A stretch of 64,000 nucleotides of DNA from Eretmocerus hayati (Eukaryota; Arthropoda; Insecta; Hymenoptera; Aphelinidae), in assembly GCA_029851415.1 (NCBI GenBank), contig CM056742.1:55609454-55673453 (forward strand), given 5' to 3'. Positions 11,231-22,530 of the stretch are shown in pieces. Below the pieces are notes generated by a model, which saw nothing but the letters and a program-made list of their open reading frames with translations, was not told where the DNA came from and searched no databases. Position 1 is the first letter of the stretch. Each line of letters starts with the position of its first letter. A program made the position numbers and the translations under genes.

Positions 11231-13575
11231 AATATGATGGATCACCCGATACACGGTATCAAGTGACTATCAGCGACTCTACACAGGATAGCCTCGAAGG
11301 TGAGCCTGCTTCACGTCGATTCCCGTAATCTAATGGTATGCCGGGTTTCCGGATATCGTTCAGAGGCTCGCTATGAACTATTTGACGGTATCCTAAGTCC
11401 CAACTAAGGAACGGGATCGATTCACAATTACGGATAAGCACAGCAGATGGACTCAAGGTCTCGATAGATGGGTCCGGTTCAGAACAACCTCTTCGGGATC
11501 CTCCTTGGAGATTAGTAGTTGGTGTACCAAAAGCTGCTCGAGTGGATGGTGCCTCGAAGATGAGCTTCCTCCGTGTCCATCCCCGTGGCTGAATACAGTA
11601 TTCGAAGTTCTCAGTTGTGACCGAAACCCTCATCATACAGTATTCCGACCTATCATATGATGCCCTGACCAGCAAATGGGACTTCATCACGGGTCAGTGG
11701 TAAATTCCATCACGAGCAGCCGCGTCAGATCATGCATCCCCGAGGATGAGCTTGCTCTAGGTTGATTCCCGCAACTGAATACAGTATTCCTAGTTCTCGA
11801 ATATCATTAGAACTTTCGTCTCACACTATTCAACGGTATTTTGGGGACTTTCACGAGCAACACACTGGTTCACAAATCACGGATCAGCGGAGGGATCGAA
11901 CTCGGAGTCTTCATAGTTCCGTTCTGTTCAAAGCAACCTCGTCTGTATCCTCCTTGGAGACTAGCAGTTGATGTGCCGTCAGCCCTCTAGATAACCAAGC
12001 CTCGAAAACGTACTTGCTACATGTCCATCCCCATAGCCTGACACAGTATTCTGAGTCCTCGGAAAAAACTAGCAGTAACCTTCATCATATAGTATTCTGC
12101 TGTATCTCATGAGGCTCCAACCAGCGGATGAGACACCATAGGGAATCATTGGTAGATTGACTCGAGAAAACGCAGTCAATCGGCCATCAGCCGCATCAGA
12201 CAATATAATAGCCTCGAGAGTGAGCTCACTCCTTGTCTGTTCCCGTAAGAAAATTTAGTATCCGGAATTCCAGAATATCATCCAAGATCGACGAAGGAAT
12301 CATGGTAGAGCCCAGGGGATGGACTTGGGATCTCCAGAAATCCGTTTCGTTCAATACAACTTCGTCGGAATTCTCTCCGGAAGATCGTTGGTAACACCCT
12401 CAGCAGCTCCAGAGGATAGGGCCCCGAGGAAGATTCGCTCTACGTCCGTTACCGTAGCTCGGAATACTATTTAGCGTTTTCAAATTAGACTTGAATGTCC
12501 TCCATACGGTATCCTACCGTATCTTACGAGGTACCGAAAAGCAAATGAGGCCTCTTATCGGATCAGTGGTAGATTAACCCGAGACCACGCAGTCGGTGGA
12601 TCATCAGCCACGTCAGATGATAAAGTCTCGAGAATGAGCTTGGTGTACGTCGATTCCCACAACTCAATGATTTTTGGAATTCTCGAATATCATCCGAACT
12701 CCCTTCAGACCGTTTCCTACGATATCTTGGACTCCTGGAGTACAAAACTGAACCTTGAATCACAGATGAGGAGGGAGAGGCACTCGAGATGTTGAAAGCT
12801 CCGTTCTGTTCGAGATCAACTCGTCAGGATCCTCCTTGAAGAAAAACAGTTGATGTACCATCAGCCGCTCTTGTCAATAGAGCCTCGAGGATGAGCTTGC
12901 TCCATGTCCATCCCCGTAGCTCAATAAAGTATATCTCGTTCCGGAATATAACGAGAACCCTATCATAAAGTATTCCGTCGTACCTCACGAGGCCCCGATC
13001 AGCTTGTAATACCTCTCACAAATTAAGGGTAGATTGCCTCGAGATGCCACCATCAGTCGATCATCAGCCACGTCAGATAATGAAGCCTCGAGGATGAGCT
13101 TGCTGAAGGTCAATCTTCACGACTCGATATAGCATTCAGAAGTCTCAAATATGATCCAAACTTGTCTCATACAGTATTCAGCGGTATCCTGGGCTCCTTC
13201 TAGAGTCCGAGTTCGACTCACGAATCACGGATGAGGACAGAGGGTGTAGTCAAGGGCTCCATTATTTTGTTCTGTTTAAAACGAGCTCGTCGGGATCCCC
13301 CTCGAAGAATAGCGGTTGATGTACCATGAGACGCTCCTGAAAATGGGAAATCGAAGATGAGCTTGCTCCATGTCCATCTCTGTAGCTCAATAGAATATTT
13401 GGGGTTCTCAAACACGACTGGAACCCCCACCATACAGGATTCAGCGGTGTTTCGAAGGCGTCTCTCCAGCAAATGGGACCCTATAGCGCATAGGTGATAA
13501 TTACCCTCCGAGTTACAGAGCCGACGACCATCAGCCGCGTGAAACTTATCGACCTCGAGAATTGGCTTGCTGTAC
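11231..13575. repeat. Satellite array 1: alternating ~260/~205-bp subunits
   Basis: Eleven diverged subunits start with a phrase like GCCTCGAGGATGAGCTTGCT at about 11291, 11551, 11742, 11999, 12212, 12421, 12627, 12885, 13086, 13350 and 13553. The spacings mostly alternate near 260 and 205 bp; two subunits (near 11551 and 12212) are off by up to about 50 bp. Each subunit then has GTC.ATTCCCGTA, a CAATACAGTATTC phrase, and a second ATACAGTATTC. The first six match subunits S1-S6 of the array at 33-53 kb in the same order; after S6 this array continues with further diverged copies rather than returning to S1. No long reading frame persists. The array abuts the truncated LINE on its left. Confidence 0.85.
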
Positions 13576-14450
13576 GTCGATTCCCGCAACCCGATACAGT
13601 ATACGTGGTTCTCGAGTATCATGTGTACTTCCGTCGCGACGATTTTTCTCCAATTTCTCCACTCAAATCCATTTTTCATTCGGAAAATCTTCACTTACAG
13701 GGATTCAGCCGTAATCATTCTGTTCTCCTCGCCGAGATTTCCCGATTGTAGGTCGCCCTCCTCCCTCCACGATCACCCCCTCCATGCAAAACATTCATCG
13801 TTGTAAGTCATTGTCTGTGTGTGTGTGTGTGTGTGTGTCCGTATGTACTTTACCCTATCTCCTCAACATCTGAATCGATCCTTCTGAAATCTTCATGAGT
13901 GATAAATGACCACCCTGAGATGTGTAGCACGGATCTACACCTGATTATCTGAAACATTTCACGACCTATGCATTTTGAACAATAAAAGTGGGAAAAAATT
14001 CCGAAAATTCCATTATTTTATTAATTTCCATATCAAACTTTCTATCACTCAAACACCCATTTTTCGTCCATGCTCTGTCACTTGTTCAATGTGTATTTTC
14101 CTTTCTCTTCCATTCCCATCACTTGAATCAAAAATTTCGTACAATATAAAACAAAACCACCCCGTATTGCTTCCTCATACATTTTTACTAAATTCTGTAT
14201 AACCCAATTGATCTATTATATCAATATCAACATTTTATCAGCTTACCCTAAATTTTTTAGAAAGTCATTTTAGAAGATGTTTCCCAAAAATTGAATCCAA
14301 TTTTCACATTTTTATTTTTAATGACGCATAAGTCGAAAACTGTTTGATAGAATTAGGTATGGATCCCTTCGGCACATCTTCGTGTAGTCGTCGATCACCG
14401 ATAAAAATTCCAGAAAGATCGATAGAAGGGTTGAGGAGAAACCGTGAACG
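13576..14450. other. Unassigned DNA with a (GT)n microsatellite
   Basis: A GT dinucleotide run lies at about 13816-13838. The remainder is AT-rich and without recognisable genes or repeats up to the target duplication of the BEL/Pao element. Confidence 0.5.
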
Positions 14451-14455
14451 AAAAC

Positions 14456-14851
14456 TGTTTGAGTTTTCTTTAAATTCCTGCGTTCAAGCGCTCTCGGAGA
14501 GACGCATTCTTCTGTCGCTTGAGTCTCTCTCCCCCCACCACGCTCAACTCAGCTCGCTCACGTTCAGCTTCGAGTCTCGTGTCTGCCGCTCTCTCTCGCT
14601 GCAGCCGTCGTCCGCTTCACTTCTAAGCGTGTACGAGCGGTGTATCATATTTCTCCACGTGCTAAAGTGCTCCGTTTTTCTTCATCGCGGCTTCAGCAAG
14701 CCGCGGCTTCCGTCCTCGCCGACCCGCCAGTGTATCGATAGTTTTCTTGAGTCAATTAAAGTGTACATAATCTGACTTGCGCGAGTGATTATTTCTGCAC
14801 ATGCTCCCCGTTCCCAGCGCTCACTTCGAGCCGATAGCTTTATCGGAAACA
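14456..14851 (+). repeat. BEL/Pao 5' LTR
   Basis: The 396-bp repeat begins TGTTTGAG and ends CGGAAACA, giving the usual TG...CA termini within a 5-bp inverted repeat TGTTT/AAACA. It is preceded by AAAAC. A TATA-like CATATTT word and an ATTAAA poly(A)-signal variant are visible inside, but the promoter start is not determined. Confidence 0.95.
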
Positions 14852-14852
14852 T

Positions 14853-14869
14853 TGGTCCTTCGAGCCGGA
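14853..14869 (+). promoter_or_regulatory. Primer-binding site, probably for tRNA-Tyr
   Basis: One base after the 5' LTR comes TGGTCCTTCGAGCCGGA. The TGG start fits a tRNA CCA end, and its reverse complement matches, as I recall it, the conserved acceptor/T-arm end of eukaryotic tRNA-Tyr over 17 nt. It would prime minus-strand DNA synthesis. Confidence 0.75.
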
Positions 14870-15787
14870 TTGAACGGGAGTGCAGTGACTTTATGTGCAG
14901 TGCATTGGTGCGTGCGTCTGACGGTGCGGAAGACTTTTAGCGTGCTTGCCGCGAGGAAAGCGGCACGAGTGGCAGCAAGTAGCAGCGATCATCTTCTCCG
15001 TTTAAGCGAGGCTTGCATCGCAGAAATTGAGGAAGCGTCGACGATCAAATCGTCGATATTGGCAGTGAGCATCGAGGTGCACTTACAGCCGAGCTTGGAG
15101 AGCACGTGGCCGGCGGAGCAAGAGGAGAAGAACGCGACGCCTCGCCATTTCTCCTCGAGTCGCAACGATTCGCCGCCATCTTGGGCAAGCCGGCCAAATT
15201 GGAGCATCTTCTCTCCACGTGGCTCTCATTCTCTTTGCTTGCTGAGGTAGTGCTGCTGCATCCTTCTACGGCAAAATTCAACATTGGGTAACGTTGTATC
15301 GTTCCGTACAGTATTTCTTGTGCTAACCTGTATTGAACATTCATCTTGTTGAGCTCAAATATAGGGCATTATCTTGAGCTACGAGAACTTTCGTTCTCTC
15401 AAAAAACATATTGTCACGTGACATCGCCGTGCATATTTCTCGCGCAAGGTCAGCTTGACCACGCGGTTTTCGAGTTAGGAAGCGCGCGCGTGTACGCACT
15501 TCTCTTACAGAAGTGAAAGTATATGGAGCTTTCCATGCTTACGTGACACATCACTTATCGGTAGCTTACTGTGTTTTACAAACGCGAGAGTGTTCAATCT
15601 TCATTTAGTACGTCAGTCTTCGTACTTTCAAGGCTCATATCTAGTCGCCTCTCGACAGATTGATCCCCCAGCTTCGGGAATAAATCGGAGCCTGCTAGAA
15701 CGCGATATATGGCGTATTCAACGCAAATTCAATTTAGACTTTAATTGATTTCCTTTTGATCGTGATTAGTTTTCTTAGACAACCAAA
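14870..15787 (+). other. BEL/Pao 5' leader
   Basis: The region between the primer-binding site and the first gag ATG is untranslated. A 149-codon frame at 14801-15250 overlaps the LTR and leader and matches nothing known in BEL/Pao elements. Packaging or promoter signals may lie here but none can be pointed to. Confidence 0.6.
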
Positions 15788-16399
15788 ATGGTTAAATTCG
15801 AAGAGCTTATTCTGGATGCAAATAGCCAGTCATCACGCATCACTCATTTTATTGAGAATACTCTCAAACAAGAGAAGGAATCTGAGCGAAAACCAACTCG
15901 AGCAGATTATGTGCGTCGCTTGAAATTACTAGAGTCTTATTGGAAAAATTTCTATACTATAGATCGTTCCATTGCTCACTGCAAAGAAGCTGCCTCTCAC
16001 GTCTACACCACAGATGATGTGTTCGGCATGACTGAGACTGCATACTTAGATGCGGCGTCACAAATTCAGGAATTCATCGACAAGCTGACGGTAAATACTA
16101 CGGCCGGAACCTCCAGTGCGCCCGCAGCCGCGTCATCCACTGCTCACGAGGTCGTGCCGTTCCTGCAGTTGCCAAAGCTCGACTTGCCCAGCTTCAGCGG
16201 TGATCCACTGCAATGGGAGGGCTTCAAGGAACAGTACGTAAGTCGTGTACACAACATAAAAGGTCTGTCTGGCTCTGATAAATTATCATATTTGAAATCA
16301 TGTTTGAAAGATGATGCTGCCGGTCTGGTAGCCCATACTCCCCCCCACTGATTTAGGTTATCTTGGGGCATGGGAGGATCTTGAAACCCGCTTTGGAAA
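15788..16399 (+). pseudogene. gag: BEL/Pao gag, 5' part (DUF1759-like), broken
   Basis: The frame opens at an ATG in the context CAAAATGG and reads for 187 codons before a premature stop at 16349. Residues around 125-185 carry the BEL gag (DUF1759-type) signature: LPKLDLPSFSGDPLQWEGF, then a YLKSCL phrase. The stop is caused by a length change in the C run at 16340-16346: in the next frame the sequence continues with normal gag text to 16399, the exact point where the foldback element entered. The product would be the structural capsid polyprotein. Its continuation is at 22531. Confidence 0.9.
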
Positions 16400-16811
16400 A
16401 TGACTGTGAAGTTAGCCGCAATTTTTTTGCCGCAATTTTAGGGTATTCTACAATGGTGGCCACCAATGCGTTCGGCAATTTGGGATGCGTCTGGACATCT
16501 TTCGGGGTTCTAAATGATTGGAAATGGATCCTTGATGATATTTTGAGTGCTCAGTGACACCTGGATCACCCGTGGTCACTTATTTTGATCAATTTTCCCA
16601 TAGGCACGAGAGGCTGGGAGAGTGAAGAAATTAGACATTGACGTCGATTTAGGGGGTAGATTCGAGCTTGTACCCCCCTATCGATGCTCAGGGTGTCTCC
16701 TGTCAACGTTGAGCCATATATTTGGAGTATCTTTGGTCCCCTAGATCACCCTCGATCATTGATCTAAGCCAATATTCGCGTCGATCCGAGAGTCGCTCAA
16801 ATAGAAAAACC

Positions 16812-19800
16812 AAGCTTTTCGACGATCTTGGGGGGAAATTCGGAGTTGTACCCTATCAGCAATGAGTGAGATATCTTCTCATATTGTGCAACTATATGTT
16901 AGCAGTATTTTGGACCACCTAGATCACCCTGGATCGTTGATTTTCAACGATTTTCTCGTCGATCCGAGACTCACTGAGATGGAAAAACGAAGCTTTTCGA
17001 CGATCTTGGGGGGAAATTCGGAATTGTACCCTATCAGCAATGAGTGGAATATCTTCTCATATTGTGCAACTATAGGTTAGGAGTATTTTGGACCACCTAG
17101 ATCACCCTGGATCGTTGATTTTCAACGATTTTCTCGTCGATCCGAGACTCACTGAAATGAAAAAACGAAGCTTTTCGACGATCTTGGGGGAAAATTCGGG
17201 ATTGTACCCTATCAGCAATGAGTGGGATATCTTCTCATATTGTGCAACTATAGGTTAGAAGTATTTTGGACCACCTAGATCACCCTGGATCGTTGATTAT
17301 CAACGATTTTCACGTCGATCCGAGTCTCACTGAAATGGAAAAACGAAGCTTTTCGACGATCTTGGGGGGGAAATTCGGAATTGTACCCTATCAGCAATGA
17401 GTGGGATATCTTCTCATATTGTGCAACTATAGGTTAGGAGTATTTTGGACCACCTAGATCACCCTGGATCGTTGATTTTCAACGATTTTCTCGTCGATCC
17501 GAGACTCACTGAAATGAAAAAACGAAGCTTTTCGACGATCTTGGGGGAAAATTCGGAATTGTACCCTATTAGCAATGAGTGGGATATCTTCTCATATTGT
17601 GCAACCATAGATTAGGAGTATTTTGGACCACCTAGATCACCCTGGATCGTCGATTTTCAACGATTTTCTCGTCGATCCGAGACTCACTGAAATGGAAAAA
17701 CGAAGCTTTTCGACGATCTTGGGGGGAAATTTGGAATTGTACCCTATCAACAATGAGTGGGATATCTTCTCATATTGTGCAACTATAGGTTAGAAGTATT
17801 TTGGACCAACTAGATCACCCTGGATCATTGATTTTCACCGATTTTCTCGTCGATCCGAGACTCACTAAAATGGAAAAATGAAGCTTTTCGACGATCTTGG
17901 GGGGAAATTCGGAATTGTACCCTATCAGCAATCAGTGGGATATCTTTTCACATTGTGCAACCATATGTTAGAAGTATTCTGGACCACCTACATCACCCTG
18001 GATCGTCGATTTTCAACGATTTTCTCGTCGATCCGAGACTCACTGAAAGGGAAAAACGAAGCTTTTCGACGATCTTGGGGGGAAATTCGGAATTGTACCC
18101 TATCAACAATGAGTGGAATATCTTCTCATATTGTGCAACTATAGGTTAGAAGTATTTTGGACCAACTAGATCACCCTGGATCGTTGATTTTCACCGATTT
18201 TCTCGTCGATCCGAGACTCACTGAAATGGAAAAATGAAGCTTTTCGACGATCTTGGGGGAAAATTCGGAATTGTACCCTATCAGCAATGAGTGGGATATC
18301 TTCTCATATTGTGCAACTATAGGTTAGAAGTATTTTGGACCACCTAGATCACCCTGGATCGTTGATTATCAACGATTTTCACGTCGATCCGAGTCTCACT
18401 GAAATGGAAAAACGAAGCTTTTCGACGATCTTGGGGGGAAATTCGGAATTGTACCCTATCAGCAATGAGTGGGATATCTTCTCATATTGTGCAACTATAG
18501 GTTAGGAGTATTTTGGACCACCTAGATCACCCTGGATCGTTGATTTTCACCGATTTTCTCGTCGATCCGAGACTCACTAAAATGGAAAAATGAAGCTTTT
18601 CGACGATCTTGGGGGGAAATTCGGAATTGTACCCTATCAGCAATCAGTGGGATATCTTTTCACATTGTGCAACCATATGTTAGAAGTATTCTGGACCACC
18701 TACATCACCCTGGATCGTGGATTTTCAACGATTTTCTCGTCGATCCGAGACTCACTGAAAGGGAAAAACGAAGCTTTTCGACGATCTTGGGGGGAAATTC
18801 GGAATTGTACCCTATCAACAATGAGTGGAATATCTTCTCATATTGTGCAACTATAGGTTAGAAGTATTTTGGACCAACTAGATCACCCTGGATCGTTGAT
18901 TTTCACCGATTTTCTCGTCGATCCGAGACTCACTGAAATGGAAAAATGAAGCTTTTCGACGATCTTGGGGGAAAATTCGGAATTGTACCCTATCAGCAAT
19001 GAGTGGGATATCTTCTCATATTGTGCAACTATAGGTTAGAAGTATTTTGGACCACCTAGATCACCCTGGATCGTTGATTATCAACGATTTTCACGTCGAT
19101 CCGAGTCTCACTGAAATGGAAAAACGAAGCTTTTCGACGATCTTGGGGGGAAATTCGGAATTGTACCCTATCAGCAATGAGTGGGATATCTTCTCATATT
19201 GTGCAACTATAGGTTAGGAGTATTTTGGACCACCTAGATCACCCTGGATCGTTGATTTTCAACGATTTTCTCGTCGATCCGAGACTCACTGAAATGAAAA
19301 AACGAAGCTTTTCGACGATCTTGGGGGAAAATTCGGAATTGTACCCTATCAGCAATGAGTGGTATATCTTCTCATATTGTGCAACTATAGATTAGAAGTA
19401 TTTTGGACCACCTAGATCACCCTGGGTCGTCGATTTTCAACGATTTTCTCGTCGATCCGAGACTCACTGAAATGGAAAAACGAAGCTTTTCGACGATCTT
19501 GGGGGGAAATTCGGAATTGTACCCCATCAGCAATGAGTGGGATATCTTCTCATATTGTGCAACTATAGGTTAGAAGTATTTTGGACCACCTAGATCACCC
19601 TGGATCGTCGATTTTCAACGATTTTCTCGTCGATCCGAGACTCACTGAAATGGAAAAACGAAGCTTTTCGACGATCTTGGGGGGAAATTCGGAGTTGTAC
19701 CCTATTAGCAATGAGTGGGATATCTTTTCAAATCGTGCAACTGTATGTGAGGAGTATTTTGGACAGCCTAGATCACCCTAGAACGTCGATTTTTAACGAT

Positions 19801-20205
19801 TTTCTCGTCAATTCGAGACTTGCTGAAATTGAAAACGAATCTTTTCGACGATCTTGGGGGAAGATTCGGAGTTGTACCCTATCAGCAATGAGTGGGATAT
19901 CCTCTCATATCGTGCGACTATACGTTGAGAGTATTTTGGACCACCTAGATCACCGGGGATGGTCGATTTTCAACGATTCTCTCGTCGATCCGAAACTCGC
20001 TCAAATGGAGAAACGAAGCTTTCCGACGATCTTGGGGGGAAATTCGGAGTTGTACCCAATCAAAAATAAGTGGGATATCTTTTCATATTGTGCAACTATA
20101 TGTGAGGAGTATTTTGAACCACCTAGATCACCCTGGATCGTCGATTTTCAACGATTTTCTCGTCGATTCGAGACCCACTGAAATGGAAAAACGAAGCTTT
20201 TCGAC
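16812..20205 (+). repeat. Left-arm 178-bp satellite, 20 monomers, partly a 712-bp (4-mer) higher-order repeat
   Basis: The marker AAGCTTTTCG occurs at 16812 and at 20194, exactly 19 periods of 178 bp apart. From about 17.8 to 19.2 kb near-identical blocks recur every 712 bp (four monomers): the frames at 17878 and 18590 and the TCACGTCGATCCGAGTCTCA variants at 18381 and 19093. Each monomer contains a short hairpin ATCGTTGATTTTCAACGAT. Reading frames that run across monomers (for example 19711-20181) exist only because the period variants stay open; they are not genes. Confidence 0.92.
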
Positions 20206-22150
20206 GACCCAGGGTGATCTAGGCGGTCCAAAATACTCCTAACATATAGTTGCACGATATGAGAGGATATCCCACTCATTGCTAATAGGGTACAACTCCA
20301 TATTTTCCCCCAAGATCGTCGAAAAGCTTCGTTCTTCAATTTCAGCGAGTCTCGGATCGACAAGAAAATCGTTGAAAATCGACGATCTGAGGTGATCTAG
20401 GCGGTCTAAAATGCTTCTAACATATATGCGCACGATATGAGAGGATATCCCACTCATTGCTGATAGGGTACAACTCCGAATTTCCCCCCAAGATCGTCGA
20501 AAAGCTTCGTTCTTCAATTTCAGCGAGTCTCGGATCGACGAGAAAATCGTTGAAAATCGACGATCCAGGGTGATCTAGGCCGTCCAAAATACTCCTAACA
20601 TATAGTTGCACAATATGAGAAGATATCCTTCTCATTGCTGATAGGGTACAACCCCGAATTTCCCCCCAAGGTCGTCGAAAAGCTTCGTTTTTCCATTTCA
20701 TCGAGTCTCGGATCGACGAGAAAATCGTTGAAAATCGACGATCTAGGGTGATCTAGGCGGTCCAAAATACTCCTAACATGTAGTCGCACGATATGGGAGG
20801 ATATCCCACTCATTGCTGATAGGGTACAACTCCAAATATTCCGCCAAGATCGTCGAAAAGCTTCGTTTATCAATTTCAGCGAATCTCGGATCGACGAGAA
20901 AATCGTTGAAAATCGACGATCCAGGGTGATATAGGCCGTCCAAAATACTCCTTACATATAGTTGCACAATATGAAAAGATATCCCACTCATTGCTAATAG
21001 GGTACAACTCCGGATATCCCCCCAAGATCGTCGAAAAGCTTCGTTTTTCCATTCCAGCGAGTCTCGGATCGACGAGAACATCGTTGAAAATCGACGATCC
21101 AGGGTGATCTAGGCGGTCCAAAATACTCCTAACATATAGTTGCACGATATGAGAGGATATCCCACTCATTGCTAGTAGGGTACAACTCCGAATTTTCCCC
21201 CAAGATCGTCGAAAAGCTTCGTTCTTCAATTTCAGCGAGTCTCGGATCGACGAGAAAATCGTTGAAAATCGACGATCTAGGGTGATCCAGGCGGTCCAAA
21301 ATGCTTCTAACATATATGCGCACGATATGAGAGGATATCCCACTCATTGCTGATAGGGTACAACTCCGAATTTCCCCCCAAGATCGTCGAAAAGCTTCGT
21401 TCTTCAATTTCAGCGAGTCTCGGATCGACGAGAAAATCGTTGAAAATTGACGATCCAGGGTGATCTAGGCCGTCCAAAATACTCCTAACATATAGTTGCA
21501 CAATATGAGAAGATATCCTTCTCATTGCTGATAGGGTACAACCCCGAATTTCCCCCCAAGATCGTCGAAAAGCTTCGTTTTTCCATTTCATCGAGTCTCG
21601 GATCGACGAGAAAATCGTTGAAAATCGACGATTTAGGGTGATGTAGGCGGTCCAAAATACTTCTCACATGTAGTCGCACGATATGAGAGGATATCCCACT
21701 CATTGCTGATAGGGTACAACTCTGAATATCCCCCCAAGATCGTCGCAAACCTTAGTTCATCAGTTCCAGCGAGTCTCGGATCGACGAGAAAATCGTTGAA
21801 AATCGACGATTTAGGGTAATCTAGGCGGTCCAAAATACTCCTCACATGTAGTTGCACAATATGAGAAGATATTCCATTCATTGCTGATAGGGTACAACTC
21901 CGAATTTCCCCCCAAGATCGTCGAAAAGCTTCGTTTTTCCATCTCAGCGAGTCTCGGATCGACGCGAAAATCGTTGAAAATCGATGATCTAGGGTGATCT
22001 AGGCGGTCCAAAATACTCCTAACATATAGTTGCACAATATGAAAAGATATCCCAATCATTGCTGATAGGGTACAACCCCGAATTTCCCCCCAAGATCGTC
22101 GAAAAGCTTCGTTTTTCCATTTGAGCGACTCTCGGATCGACGCGAATATT
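20206..22150 (-). repeat. Right-arm 178-bp satellite, 11 monomers in reverse, 890-bp (5-mer) higher-order repeat
   Basis: Orientation flips at about 20205, inside the monomer (…TTTTCGACGA then CCCAGGGTGATCT). The marker GAAAAGCTTC then appears at 20321 through 22101, ten periods of 178 bp. Near-identical segments recur every 890 bp (20239/21129, 20417/21307, 20595/21485), a five-monomer unit, unlike the four-monomer unit of the left arm. The outermost monomers are more diverged. Confidence 0.92.
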
Positions 22151-22530
22151 GGCTTAGATCAATGATCGAGGGTGATCTAGGTGACCAAAAATACTCCGAA
22201 TATATGGCTCAACGTTGACAGGAGACACCCTGAGCATCAAGAGGGAGGTACAAGCTCGAATCTACCCCCTAAATCGACGTCAATGTCTAATTTCTTCACT
22301 CTCCCAGCCTCTCGTGCCTATGGGAAAATTGATCAAAATAAGTGACCACCGGTGATCCAGGTGTCACTGAGCACTCAAAATATCATCAAGGATCCATTTC
22401 CAATCATTTAGAACCCCGAAAGATGTCCAGACGCATCCCAAATTGCCGAACGCATTGGTGGCCACCATTGTAGAATACCCTAAAATTGCGGCAACAAAAT
22501 TGCGGCTAATTTCACAGTCATCTTTGGAAA

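Larger units (their letters stand above)
16400..22521. mobile_element. Satellite-armed foldback (FB-like) element inside gag
   Basis: The element begins ATGACTGTGAAGTTAGCC and ends with the inverted equivalent GGCTAATTTCACAGTCAT. The 9-bp target duplication CTTTGGAAA lies at 16391-16399 and 22522-22530, and joining across it restores gag. Outer domains of about 155 bp (16400-16556 and about 22365-22521) are inverted copies of each other. Inward come a diverged repeat unit and then long arrays of a 178-bp monomer, forward in the left arm and reversed in the right. No transposase is encoded. Long inverted arms made of tandem repeats plus a 9-bp duplication are the hallmarks of Drosophila FB elements (Mutator-like). 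The terminal bases do not by themselves prove membership. Confidence 0.9.

Noticed and set aside
19711..20181. 156-codon and similar frames across the satellite (also 21343-20876)
   Set aside because: They are read-throughs of a 178-bp repeat whose variants happen to stay open; the same words appear in both strands and in every monomer.
16812..22150. Regularly spaced repeats that could be mistaken for a CRISPR-like array
   Set aside because: The whole 178-bp period is repeated, not short repeats with unique spacers, and the context is a eukaryotic foldback element.
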